A stretch of DNA of 36,251 nt from contig JAGLPO010000026.1 in NCBI GenBank assembly GCA_023137275.1, positions 1 through 36,251 on the forward strand, given 5' to 3'. The position numbers and the translations under genes were made by a program. Below the pieces are notes generated by a model. It made no database searches. It was not told where the DNA came from and saw only the letters and a list, made by a program, of their open reading frames with translations. How positions within the stretch are numbered: position 1 is the first letter of the stretch; each line of letters begins with the position of its first letter. Shown one piece after another: positions 1 through 9,492 of the stretch. Origin of the DNA: Candidatus Parcubacteria bacterium. Its GTDB lineage: Bacteria; Patescibacteriota; Patescibacteriia; Patescibacteriales; UBA12075.

Positions 1-23
1 TGATAAGTGCGTAACATGAGTTA
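1..23. repeat. Second copy of the right end of the 20.3-20.5 kb element (truncated by window edge)
   Basis: TGATAAGTGCGTAACATGAGTTA vs TGATAAGTGCGTAATATGAGTTA at about 20465-20487 (one mismatch). Confidence 0.65.
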
Positions 24-1607
24 ATAAAGCGCTGAGCGCTTCATCTCTTTGGGTTTTTTACAACCAGCCAATTTAAGTATGGTAGGGGCAATATCGCTCA
101 AAATGCCTTTGGATTTTAATTTAATTTTATTTTTAAGCTTTCTGTTAACAATAATAAACGGCACTAAATTGGCGGTATGCTCGGTATATATCTCTTGCGT
201 TTCAAGGTTGATCATTTTTTCAATATTCCCGTGATCGGCCGTAATAACCGCTGTGCCTCCGGCCGCGAGATAAGCCTTGACGATCTCGCTAACATATTTA
301 TCAATATGCTTAACTGTTTTTTTTGCCGCTTCCAAATTGCCGGTATGCCCAATCATATCCGGGGCGGCAAAATTTAATAAAGTAAAATCGTATTTCCACC
401 CCAAGCGCTTATTGCTTAGCCGTAAATTACGAATAACCCGCCTGCATAGCTTATCCGAACTCATTGTCGGCGTTTGGTCATACGACTTAACATCCGGCGA
501 CGGCACCATGCACTGCTCTTCCCCGGCAACGGTTCCGCTATAGCCGCCATTAAAAAAATAAGTGACATGAGCGTATTTTTCCGTTTCCGTGATATATAAT
601 TGGCGTAGATCCTTAAGCTGCATAGGCAAGGTTTCTCTAATGTCAAAGCTGGGATAAGCGGTTAAAATGTCGTCCAGATCCGGACCAAAGTCGGTCATGG
701 CAACAAAATATAAATGCTTTAACTTTTTCGGCCGCTTAAACGCGCCGCGATTCATTTTATTAAAATCATTCTGGACAAAGGCTTTGCTGAGTTGCCGGCC
801 CCGATCTGAGCGAAGATTAAAAAATATCACACTGTCGCCATCTTTGATACGCGTATTGCGGCCTTTAATCTTGTTAATTATAAAAGGCGAAATAAATTCA
901 TCACTTTCACCACGGTTATAAGCTTCGGTAACTGCTTCGCGCGCGGTTACCGCTTTTAGTCCATCACCTTTAATCAGAGCATTATAGGCCTGCGCGGTCC
1001 GATCCCATTTCTTTTTTCGGTCCATAGCGTAAAAGCGGCCCATTACGGTAGCAATCACTTCATCATTGGTAAAACGGCGCTGCAGGTCATAGATCAATTT
1101 TAATGACGCGTATTTAGGCGAATCACGCCCATCAGTAAACAAATGAAGAAACACCGGTCCCACCCCTCGCTGTTTCATCAGCTTAAGCAAGGCTAACAAA
1201 TGTCCCGGATCCGAGTGCGGACTCTGGCCGTTGGAAAGCATGCCGACAATATGCATTTTTGAATTCATTTTCTGTATATGCCGGATTGCCCCTAAAAAAG
1301 CGGAGTTTTTATAAAACGTGCCATCGCTAATACTCTTGCTTATCCTTACCGAATCCTGCTCCACCAGCCTTCCGGCGCCGATGTTCATGTGCCCGGCTTC
1401 CGAGTTGCCCACCTGCCCGGTTGGCAAACCAACATGCTTGCCATGCGCCTTTAGTCCGGTGCTCGGGTATTTGCGCGCCAGACCGTCCAGCGTTGGAGTT
1501 TTTACCAGACTAATTGGGTTCCCCGGGTTCGGCTTATCCAAACCCCAGCCGTCAAGAATGATGAGGATGAGGGGAAGGTTTGAATTTATTTTATTTTTTA
1601 TTGGCAT
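21..1607 (-). CDS. gpmI: 2,3-bisphosphoglycerate-independent phosphoglycerate mutase
   Basis: 528 aa ORF; LIILDGWG start, GQVGNSEAGHMNIGAGR, FTDGRDSPK, TADHGNIE and EHTANLVPFI motifs typical of iPGM. Confidence 0.97.
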   Translation of the reverse strand: MPIKNKINSNLPLILIILDGWGLDKPNPGNPISLVKTPTLDGLARKYPSTGLKAHGKHVGLPTGQVGNSEAGHMNIGAGRLVEQDSVRISKSISDGTFYKNSAFLGAIRHIQKMNSKMHIVGMLSNGQSPHSDPGHLLALLKLMKQRGVGPVFLHLFTDGRDSPKYASLKLIYDLQRRFTNDEVIATVMGRFYAMDRKKKWDRTAQAYNALIKGDGLKAVTAREAVTEAYNRGESDEFISPFIINKIKGRNTRIKDGDSVIFFNLRSDRGRQLSKAFVQNDFNKMNRGAFKRPKKLKHLYFVAMTDFGPDLDDILTAYPSFDIRETLPMQLKDLRQLYITETEKYAHVTYFFNGGYSGTVAGEEQCMVPSPDVKSYDQTPTMSSDKLCRRVIRNLRLSNKRLGWKYDFTLLNFAAPDMIGHTGNLEAAKKTVKHIDKYVSEIVKAYLAAGGTAVITADHGNIEKMINLETQEIYTEHTANLVPFIIVNRKLKNKIKLKSKGILSDIAPTILKLAGCKKPKEMKRSALY

Positions 1608-2862
1608 TTATTTGTAATTCAATTTCCATCAAACGATTATATTTTGCCAGGCGTTCGCTTCTGGATAATGAGCCGGATTTAATGTAGTCGCAACCGGAAG
1701 CCACGGCCAGATCGGCGATAAATGTATCACAGGTCTCGCCTGAACGATGGGAAGCCATGGTCTTTAAATTATGCTTTTGGGCCAGCTTAATTGTTGCTAT
1801 TGTTTCGCTAAGCGTGCCGACTTGATTGGGTTTAATAAGGATCGCGTTGGCCGCTTTCTCTTTAATTCCTTTTCGCAGCCTGTCAATATTAGTAACAAAC
1901 AGGTCATCGCCTATGAGAAGCATTTCCTGGCCCAGCTCTTTATTCAGCTCGCGCCAGCCAACCCAATCGTCTTCTCCCAGCCCGTCTTCAATTGAAATGA
2001 TCGGAAATTTTCTAAACCATTCATAGTATAAACCGATAAGCGTAGCGCTGGTAAAAATAGCATTGTCCAGTTTAAAGATATATTTTTTGGTTTTTGGATC
2101 ATACAGCTCGCTGGAGCCGACATCAATGCCAAAACCAATATCTTTACCCGGCTGATAGCCGGCGTTAAGACAAGCGGCGCTAATAAACTCCAGCGCCTGA
2201 ATACTGGAATGAATATCCGGCGCGTAACCGCCTTCATTACCCACGTCCGTGTCCAGCCCGGCGGCCTTAAGCACATGGCCCAGCTCATGGAATATCTCCG
2301 CTCCCATTCTAACCTTTTCCGCCAAGGTGGTTTTAATAAGCGGAAGTATCATAAATTCCTGAAAATCCAAATTTGTGTCCGCGTGAGTACCGCCGTTAAA
2401 AATATTAAATGACGGGGTCGGCATTTTTATTTTTCCGCGGCCGAATTTATAAATCTTCCGTATATATTCGTAAAGCTCTTGCTCCTTAGCCCGCGCCCCG
2501 GCCCGGGCCGCTGCCAAAGAAACTGACAAAATAGCATTAGCTCCCAGCTTTTTCTTATTTTTAGTCCCGTCCAGCTTGATCATGGCCTCGTCTATCTTTT
2601 CCTGCTTAACAGCGTCCATGCCTGCCAATGCTTTATTTATCTTAGTGTTTACGTTATTAATTGCCTTAAGCACGCCTTTGCCGTTATAGCGCTTTTTGTC
2701 ATTGTCGCGCAATTCCCAGGCCTCGTGTATGCCGGTGGAGGCCCCGCTTGGCACGCTGGCTTTGGCAGCAATGCCATTATCAAGCTCAACCCCGGTTTCA
2801 ACCGTGGGGTTGCCGCGCGAATCTAAAATTTCTCTTGCACTAATTTTTTTAATTTTCGCCAT
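1591..2862 (-). CDS. eno: enolase (phosphopyruvate hydratase)
   Basis: 423 aa ORF; AREILDSRGNPTVE, SGASTG, GNEGGYAP, SIEDGLGEDDW, LIKPNQVGT, SHRSGET motifs. Confidence 0.98.
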   Translation of the reverse strand: MAKIKKISAREILDSRGNPTVETGVELDNGIAAKASVPSGASTGIHEAWELRDNDKKRYNGKGVLKAINNVNTKINKALAGMDAVKQEKIDEAMIKLDGTKNKKKLGANAILSVSLAAARAGARAKEQELYEYIRKIYKFGRGKIKMPTPSFNIFNGGTHADTNLDFQEFMILPLIKTTLAEKVRMGAEIFHELGHVLKAAGLDTDVGNEGGYAPDIHSSIQALEFISAACLNAGYQPGKDIGFGIDVGSSELYDPKTKKYIFKLDNAIFTSATLIGLYYEWFRKFPIISIEDGLGEDDWVGWRELNKELGQEMLLIGDDLFVTNIDRLRKGIKEKAANAILIKPNQVGTLSETIATIKLAQKHNLKTMASHRSGETCDTFIADLAVASGCDYIKSGSLSRSERLAKYNRLMEIELQINANKK

Positions 2863-2880
2863 ATTTTAATATTTAAGGCT

Positions 2881-3705
2881 TTATTTTTTATTCTCCAATT
2901 CAGTTACTTTTTTTTCAAGTTTAATGATATATAATGTTAATTCTTCTATTTTTTCCAACAATTTCATATCTCTGTCCTGCATACTCAGCCCAGCCCAGCC
3001 TTCTGTGTCATCCATATCAGGAAAATTTTCCAAATGCTTATGCTTAAGAATAAATTTTTCTACCTCTGACAGAGACTTAAGATTATATTCTGAATCAAAA
3101 ACATAGTCTGGAACATTTAATGTTGTACCATCATCTATAAAACTACCGCCAGTTACTCTGATATTTCCTCCATTAACATGTAATTTAGCGTTAACGGTCG
3201 GATTTTCCGTCCCAATTCCAACTCTGCCATCTGACATCATAACCATTTTAACATTTCCAACTCCGGCTGCAAGTCTTAATCTATTATCGTGAGATTTAAT
3301 AGAAAAGGGGCTAGCATCATTAGCAACATTAAAAGTAATTCCAGCACTACTGACATTAGCAGGACCGTTATGTATTAATACTATTTCTGCGGCATTTCCA
3401 GAATCTCCTTCAAGATGTAATTGCGCCTGAGGACTACTTGTCCCAATCCCGACTCTATTATTAACACTGTCCACTACAAAGGTATCTGCATCAACTATAA
3501 AATTTCCGGCTAAACCGATTCCCCCGGCCTTGGTCTGGAAAGTGGCGCTGGTGTCCAGGGGCTGGCTTAAATTGTCGTCCGGAGGCGCTGCCGTAGGCGC
3601 GGTCCAGGCCGCTAAAAGAGACTGAAAGGAAACCGACAGGCCCAGAGCAAGCACTATGGTTATTATTAGCTTTGTACCTGTTAATTTTAATTTGGTCTTT
3701 AACAT
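2881..3705 (-). CDS. secreted fibre-like protein of unknown function
   Basis: 274 aa ORF; N-terminal hydrophobic signal-like segment; repeated VGIGTxxP...LH(V/L) motifs typical of tail-fibre-like repeats; C-terminal YNLKSLSEVEKFI..NKHLE.FP...LLEKIEELTLYII coiled end. Confidence 0.7.
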   Translation of the reverse strand: MLKTKLKLTGTKLIITIVLALGLSVSFQSLLAAWTAPTAAPPDDNLSQPLDTSATFQTKAGGIGLAGNFIVDADTFVVDSVNNRVGIGTSSPQAQLHLEGDSGNAAEIVLIHNGPANVSSAGITFNVANDASPFSIKSHDNRLRLAAGVGNVKMVMMSDGRVGIGTENPTVNAKLHVNGGNIRVTGGSFIDDGTTLNVPDYVFDSEYNLKSLSEVEKFILKHKHLENFPDMDDTEGWAGLSMQDRDMKLLEKIEELTLYIIKLEKKVTELENKK

Positions 3706-3752
3706 AAGATTACTTAATAGTTACAAATTATTTAAAAATAATTAAATAGTTA

Positions 3753-4061
3753 TTATTCGGCTGTGACTCCGGCTGATTTTTGAGCGTTAATTTGATCGTT
3801 TAATTCTTCCATCTGTTTCATCTTAATAGCCGCTTCAGCGGCCTTTTCATTCTCGTTCCTCATATCGGCCGCGTTAATTTTTTCATTAAGATCCTCCATT
3901 AACTGCATTTTTTCCTCAACCGTCATCTCGCTTTGCTTTGGCCTGTCAACTTTTAATTCCGGGCTGAAGATCGGCTTCATAATACCATAAATGATAATAA
4001 GGACTATTGCTGCGGCAAAAAACAACAAAGCAAGAGTATAAATTGCGGATTTAGGCTTCAT
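3753..4061 (-). CDS. hypothetical single-pass membrane protein
   Basis: 102 aa ORF; N-terminal TM segment (YTLALLFFAAAIVLIIIYGIM) followed by charged helical region. Confidence 0.6.
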   Translation of the reverse strand: MKPKSAIYTLALLFFAAAIVLIIIYGIMKPIFSPELKVDRPKQSEMTVEEKMQLMEDLNEKINAADMRNENEKAAEAAIKMKQMEELNDQINAQKSAGVTAE

Positions 4062-4126
4062 TTGCTAGATAGCAGATGACAGACGACAAAAAAAATTTAT
4101 ATTATCTGTTATCTACAATTAATTAT

Positions 4127-4693
4127 TTAACGATTATCATTGCCAGGATTACTTATCTCAATATCATTGATTTTCACCGGATTATTATTTATTGGTTCGC
4201 ACCAAGCCAATGAATTCTCGCATTCAAGCGTTTTTCGCTCATATCCGTCCGCGCAGCGCTTTTCCCGATCGTATATTTCATAATTGTGCCTGTGAATACG
4301 CTTTAAAGAGGCAAGGCAACAATTATCCATATTGCATATTTTATTATCCGGATCCAGAATGGCTTCCAAAGGGGCTGAATCAACATTATCAACTTGCTCG
4401 CTTATTTCTTTAATTTCATTAATTAAATAATATCCAAACGACAAAACAACGATCGCGATTATTATACTATAACTGATACCGATAATAGAATATCTAAAAC
4501 CCCGTTTCCTGCCTTTTTCATATAAACCCTGCATACGGTTTTCAAATTCCTTGCCAGGCTTGTTTTTTTTATTGTTTACACTCTGTGATATTGTAAATTT
4601 AGCAGGCAGGGACAAGGGCTGACGCGGTATATTGCCGGGCAAAATCCGCTTCTTTTTCTTCTCATCCGGCTTTTTTTGAACATTTTCAAACAT
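4127..4693 (-). CDS. hypothetical membrane protein (start trimmed to internal MFENVQKKPDEKKKK)
   Basis: ORF track gives 4127..4756, but the first 21 aa (CCPLSVVCCLF) translate a GACAACAGACAGC-type repeat; TM segment YSIIIAIVVLSFGYYLI. Confidence 0.55.
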   Translation of the reverse strand: MFENVQKKPDEKKKKRILPGNIPRQPLSLPAKFTISQSVNNKKNKPGKEFENRMQGLYEKGRKRGFRYSIIGISYSIIIAIVVLSFGYYLINEIKEISEQVDNVDSAPLEAILDPDNKICNMDNCCLASLKRIHRHNYEIYDREKRCADGYERKTLECENSLAWCEPINNNPVKINDIEISNPGNDNR

Positions 4694-4860
4694 GAATAGA
4701 CAGCAGACAACAGACAGCGGACAACAGGTTTTGATTATGTGTATTTTAGTATTCACATTTCTGTTGTCTGTTTATTGTTGTCTAAAATACATGATATTAA
4801 CAAATAATAAAAATAATATAGATTAAATTCTGTTTATAATATAAACTTCTCGACTAATTT

Positions 4861-6033
4861 TTATTTAACATACAAACCTTTTAACCCGGGCATTTTCGCG
4901 CCTGTTAAAAAACTAAGCATGGCGCCGCCGCCGGTAGAGACCCAATCCACATGCTCAAACATTTTGGTTGCCTGGAGCGCAGCTACGGTTTCGCCGCCGC
5001 CGGCCACGCCAAAGGCCTTGCCGGAAGAACGGGCGGCTATTACCTGGGCCAGCGCTAAGGTGCCGTGTTTGAAACGCCCGTCCTCAAACATGCCCAAAGG
5101 TCCGTTCCAAAAAATAGTTTTGGCCTGCTTAATAAACTTGGAATACAATTTGATCGTCTGCGGGCCGATATCAAAAATATAATCGTTTTTACCTACTTTA
5201 TTCACGCTCACAACGCGGACACGCCACTTTTTTTCACGGCTGCTAACCACTGCGTCAAGCGGCAATATTATTTTTTTGTTATAAATTCTCTTGGCTATGG
5301 CAATGCCTTTTTTGTCACTTATTGACTTGCCGATCTCCAGACCATGGGCGGCTAAAAAATCATTGGCTAAAGCCCCGCCCACAAGCACTCGGTGCGAAAT
5401 ACGAGACAATTTTTTGATTAATGGCATTTTTATAGCTAATTTAACACCGCCGATCACGGAAATTAACGGGTTTTCCGGCCGCAAAACCCGGCTTAAATGC
5501 TTAATTTCTTCAGCTACTACCAACCCGGCAAAGCCAGGCAAATAATTTTTGATCGCCGCCAGACTGGCGTGATTTCGATGTGAAACTCCGAAAGCGTCAT
5601 TAACGTAATATTTCGCAATACTGGCCAATTTTTTAGCCAAACGCTTGGAATTCTTAGTTTCCCCGGGCTCAAATCTAATATTTTCAAGCATTATTATCTG
5701 CCCGGGCTTCATTTTATTTACGGCCGTATCTACCGCAAAGCCATGGCAAGTGTCCAGATGCTTGATTGTCTTTTTTAAATACTTGCCAAGCCTGTCCGCG
5801 ATCGGCCGGGTGCTTAGATCGCGCGCGCGCTTACCCTGTTCAGGCCGGCCAAGATGGGTTAATATCACTACTTTTGCCCCATTATTTATTAAATAATTAA
5901 GCGTTGGCAAAGCCCGGCTAATTTTAAAATCATTTTTTATTATTCCGTGTTCAATCGGCACGTTAAAATCACTGCGAAGCAGTACAACTCTGTTATTAAT
6001 ATTGCTAATTTTTTTAATTGTTTTTATTCGCAT
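4861..6033 (-). CDS. pgk: phosphoglycerate kinase
   Basis: 390 aa ORF; VVLLRSDFNVPIE, LTHLGRP, MLENIRFEPGE, YVNDAFGVSHRNHAS, IFWNGPLGMFE, GGGETVAAL, STGGGAMLSFL motifs. Confidence 0.98.
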   Translation of the reverse strand: MRIKTIKKISNINNRVVLLRSDFNVPIEHGIIKNDFKISRALPTLNYLINNGAKVVILTHLGRPEQGKRARDLSTRPIADRLGKYLKKTIKHLDTCHGFAVDTAVNKMKPGQIIMLENIRFEPGETKNSKRLAKKLASIAKYYVNDAFGVSHRNHASLAAIKNYLPGFAGLVVAEEIKHLSRVLRPENPLISVIGGVKLAIKMPLIKKLSRISHRVLVGGALANDFLAAHGLEIGKSISDKKGIAIAKRIYNKKIILPLDAVVSSREKKWRVRVVSVNKVGKNDYIFDIGPQTIKLYSKFIKQAKTIFWNGPLGMFEDGRFKHGTLALAQVIAARSSGKAFGVAGGGETVAALQATKMFEHVDWVSTGGGAMLSFLTGAKMPGLKGLYVK

Positions 6034-6364
6034 ATACTTCTATCCACATCCATTATATTATACCATATTTTACCCCGAAAAACCAAAAAAATATTGACTC
6101 CCAGGATGTATTACCCGAATAAGCATTGACGTGGCTACCTATTAATAAAAATAAACTTAGAGAGAAAATTAAAAGTTTAAATCTCATATATTAATATTAA
6201 TTTAAACGAGTTCTTAACCTTACCCCCAACATTAGCATATTATAAATCTAAGAGCAAGGTAGAATTAGCCACAAATTTTCCGCTATTCACCACTCAAACA
6301 AAACACGAAAAAATTCTAAAGAAATCGTAAAAAAAGTATAAAATTTTGACCTTGTCCTCCGTAG

Positions 6365-6380
6365 TCCCGAGTACTCGGGA
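6365..6380. repeat. perfect palindrome TCCCGAGTACTCGGGA in a dispersed-repeat-like context
   Basis: Self-complementary 16-mer within TCCTCCGTAG-TCCCGAGTACTCGGGA-CGAAGGGGGA, in the pgk/pilB divergent intergenic region. Confidence 0.6.
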
Positions 6381-6546
6381 CGAAGGGGGATAAAGTTTTG
6401 CTTTAAAAAAATTCTCCAATATTAAAAACAAGCTATTAGTTTTTGAATTAATGGTTATAAATTTTCCGTTTTTGTCCATTTTATGTTATAATATAATTAA
6501 GTTGTGCAAATCTTATTAATGCAACTCTAAGAAAAATTCAAACCCC

Positions 6547-8274
6547 ATGTTCACCAACAAACAACTGGAAAAAATCCTAATCAAGGCAGAGTCGCTGACA
6601 AAAGAACAATTTAAAAAATACGCTGATGAAGCCAAGGCTAAAGGAAAAAAACTTGAGAACTATTTGAATGAAAAAAAAGTGATCACTCCAATAGTTCTCT
6701 ACGAAAACGCGGCCAGTTTTTATAAAATACCTTTTATTGATCTAAAAAATCAAACCATAAGAAAGGACGTGCTTTTTACGGTTCCGGAACCGATCGCCAC
6801 CAGCCATAATATAATATCTTTTGACGCTAATGAAAAAGAAATAAAATTAGCATTGCTGGATCCGGAAGATATTGAAATAATAGAATTTATAAAAAAGAAA
6901 ATAGGTTTAAAGCCGATCCTTCACCTAACCACTCCTGACAGCATTTCCGATACCTTAAAACAGTACCACAAAAGCCTTAAAGCCGAGTTTGACTATCTTG
7001 ACCCGAATAAATTAAACGAAGTTGACACTCATAAAGACTTAAAAAGACTGGCTGAAGACCTGCCGGTTGTCCGAATAGTTGATACATTGCTTGAATATTC
7101 GGTAATTGAAGGCGCCAGTGATATCCATATTGAACCGGAAGAAAAAAATGTTTTGGTCCGGTACCGGATTGACGGGATACTGCGAAACGTAATGGTCCTG
7201 CCCAAGTCGGTCCAGTCCGGAATTATCGCCCGTATCAAAATTTTGTCTAATCTTAAAGTGGATGAACATCGCCTGCCTCAGGACGGACGATTTAAAATCA
7301 CTACTGACGAATATAAAGTCGCTTTCCGGGTTTCAATCCTGCCCACTTTTGACGGAGAAAAGATCGTTCTGCGCCTGCTTAACGAAAAAGCCCAGGTTCT
7401 TAGCCTGGAACAGCTCGGCCTTCAGCCCGGAGCGTTTAAAACAACTAAAAGAAATATAGAAAAACCCCATGGCATAGTCATGGTTACCGGCCCGACCGGC
7501 TCCGGCAAGACCACGACTCTTTATACGATCCTGAATATTTTAAATACTCCGGAAGTGAACATTTCCACTATTGAGGACCCGATTGAATACCGCATGCCCA
7601 ATGTTAACCAGTCGCAGGTCAATGCCAAAATAGGCTTTACTTTTGCCAGCGGTTTGCGCGCCTTTCTCCGCCAGGACCCTGATATAATCATGGTCGGTGA
7701 AATTCGGGACAAGGAAACCGCCGAAATAGCGATTCACGCCGCCATGACCGGCCATCTTGTGCTTTCCACCCTTCATACCAATGACGCGCCGACAACAATG
7801 CCCCGCTTAGCGGAAATGGGCGTCCCCTCTTTTTTGGTCGCCAGCACCACTAATGTAATAATCGCCCAGCGCTTAGTCAGGAAGATCTGCTCGGATTGCA
7901 TCCAAAGCTATAATCTGGACGATGAACAAACCAAAGAACTGGAAAAACAGCTGGACATTGAGAGTATTCTCCATACCCTGGAAAAAGAAAAATCAATTAT
8001 AAGCGCCAAAAAGGGAATGAAATCCATTCTATTCTACCGCGGCAAAGGCTGTAAGCGCTGCAATAATACCGGCTATAAAGGACGAATCGGCATTTATGAA
8101 GTACTGGAAAACACAGATACGATCAGCTCCCTGATACTAAAAAACGCGCCGGCTAAGGATATTTATGCCCAGGCACTGGCCGAAGGCATGATCACCATGT
8201 CTGAAGACGGCTTTATTAAAGCCAAAAACGGCATAACCACGATTGAAGAGGTTATGAGAGTAACAAAAGAGTAA
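6547..8274 (+). CDS. pilB: type IV pilus assembly / type II secretion ATPase PilB/GspE family
   Basis: 575 aa; Walker A GPTGSGKTTTLYT, SDIHIEPEE, VGEIRDKETAEIAIHAAMTGHLVLSTLHTNDA, zinc motif (CSDC...CKRC), GRIGIYEVL. Confidence 0.96.
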   Translation: MFTNKQLEKILIKAESLTKEQFKKYADEAKAKGKKLENYLNEKKVITPIVLYENAASFYKIPFIDLKNQTIRKDVLFTVPEPIATSHNIISFDANEKEIKLALLDPEDIEIIEFIKKKIGLKPILHLTTPDSISDTLKQYHKSLKAEFDYLDPNKLNEVDTHKDLKRLAEDLPVVRIVDTLLEYSVIEGASDIHIEPEEKNVLVRYRIDGILRNVMVLPKSVQSGIIARIKILSNLKVDEHRLPQDGRFKITTDEYKVAFRVSILPTFDGEKIVLRLLNEKAQVLSLEQLGLQPGAFKTTKRNIEKPHGIVMVTGPTGSGKTTTLYTILNILNTPEVNISTIEDPIEYRMPNVNQSQVNAKIGFTFASGLRAFLRQDPDIIMVGEIRDKETAEIAIHAAMTGHLVLSTLHTNDAPTTMPRLAEMGVPSFLVASTTNVIIAQRLVRKICSDCIQSYNLDDEQTKELEKQLDIESILHTLEKEKSIISAKKGMKSILFYRGKGCKRCNNTGYKGRIGIYEVLENTDTISSLILKNAPAKDIYAQALAEGMITMSEDGFIKAKNGITTIEEVMRVTKE

Positions 8275-8322
8275 CCCTCCCCCCCCCTCTCCTAATTAAG
8301 AGAGGGGGTTAGGGGGAGAGGA
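8275..8322. repeat. GC-rich hairpin repeat in pilB-pilC spacer
   Basis: Arms 8283-8291 / 8300-8308 (CCCCCTCTC / GAGAGGGGG), followed by TTAGGGGGAGAGG; includes a 9-C run; no U-tract. Confidence 0.6.
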
Positions 8323-8350
8323 ATAACTTGTAATTTAAATTTTTAAATCT

Positions 8351-9490
8351 ATGCCTGTCCATCTAAACCCTGAATCATCAAGCGATACCGAGGAAAACGA
8401 TAAACAAAAAATCGGCCTTTACCAAAAAATAAATGATATGGTAATGTCGCTTTCCCGCGTGTCTTTAAAAGAAAAATTATTCTTTGTCCAGCACCTGGGC
8501 TTAATGCTTAAATCCGGCATTTCCCTTTCAATCGCCATTAATACTATCAGCAAGCAAACGGAAAATAAATATTTTCTAAAAGTACTTACAGACGTAGGCA
8601 GCCAGGTGGAAAAAGGAACCGCTTTTGCCGAAAGCCTGCGGCCGTACAAAAAAGTATTCGGCGAATTATTTATCGCCATGATCGAGGCCGGCGAACTCTC
8701 CGGCAAGCTTGAGGACGTCCTGCATGAACTGTTTATTCAGATGAAAAAAGAGCACAACCTGATATCAAAAGTTAAAGGCGCGCTCACCTATCCGGCGGTG
8801 ATCATTCTGGCCATGATCGGCATCGGCTCCTTTATGATGGTATTTGTCGTGCCAAAAATTACCGCGATGTTTAAAGATTTTGGCGCTGAATTGCCATTGC
8901 CGACAAAAATTCTTATCGGTGTAAGCGACGCGATAGTTAATAACGGCATGGCCACAATAATTATCGTGAGCGCTGTAATTTTTATTTCTGTTAAAATATT
9001 AAAAACCCGCAAAGGCAAGTATATTTTTCAGGGCATACTGCTAAAGCTGCCTATTTTCGGATCAATCATTAAAAAGATCAACCTGGCCCGTTTTGCCCGC
9101 AATATCAGCTCGCTCCTTAGAACCGACATAATGATAATTAAGACATTTCAAATTACGGCCAAAGTACTGGGCAACCTTCATTATCGCGAAGCTTTGAATG
9201 AAATGGCCCTAAAAATCAAAAAAGGCAACAAGTTAAATGAGGTAATTAACATTAACCCCAGGCTTTTTCCTCCGGTTGTATCGCAAATGGTGGCAATCGG
9301 AGAGGAAACCGGCGAGCTTGACAGTATTTTGGCCGAATTAGCCGAATTTTACGAAGATGAAGTAGATCAGATAATGGAAAATTTGCCGGCCATAATTGAA
9401 CCGGTATTGATCCTGGCTCTTGGCCTTGGCGTTGGCGGAGTGGCCGTTGCCGTTATTATGCCAATGTACTCGCTTACTACCGCGATTTAA
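8351..9490 (+). CDS. pilC: type IV pilus inner-membrane platform protein PilC/GspF family
   Basis: 379 aa; FVQHLGLMLKSGISL, MIEAGELSGKLEDVL, ARFARNISSLL, VAIGEETGELDSIL, IIEPVLILALGLGVGGVAVAVIMPMY. Confidence 0.94.
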   Translation: MPVHLNPESSSDTEENDKQKIGLYQKINDMVMSLSRVSLKEKLFFVQHLGLMLKSGISLSIAINTISKQTENKYFLKVLTDVGSQVEKGTAFAESLRPYKKVFGELFIAMIEAGELSGKLEDVLHELFIQMKKEHNLISKVKGALTYPAVIILAMIGIGSFMMVFVVPKITAMFKDFGAELPLPTKILIGVSDAIVNNGMATIIIVSAVIFISVKILKTRKGKYIFQGILLKLPIFGSIIKKINLARFARNISSLLRTDIMIIKTFQITAKVLGNLHYREALNEMALKIKKGNKLNEVININPRLFPPVVSQMVAIGEETGELDSILAELAEFYEDEVDQIMENLPAIIEPVLILALGLGVGGVAVAVIMPMYSLTTAI

Positions 9491-9492
9491 AT

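Noticed and set aside
1318-1617. 99-aa plus-strand ORF
   Set aside because: Antisense to the well-supported gpmI; no protein-like features.
1944-2288. 114-aa minus-strand ORF within eno
   Set aside because: Alternate frame inside enolase; no RBS or family motifs.
6464-6492. sigma70 promoter for the pilus operon
   Set aside because: TATAAT at 6487 is good but no convincing -35 at proper spacing; not listed as a feature.
8275-8322. Rho-independent terminator between pilB and pilC
   Set aside because: Stem is strong but there is no U-tract on either strand; kept as a repeat hairpin only.
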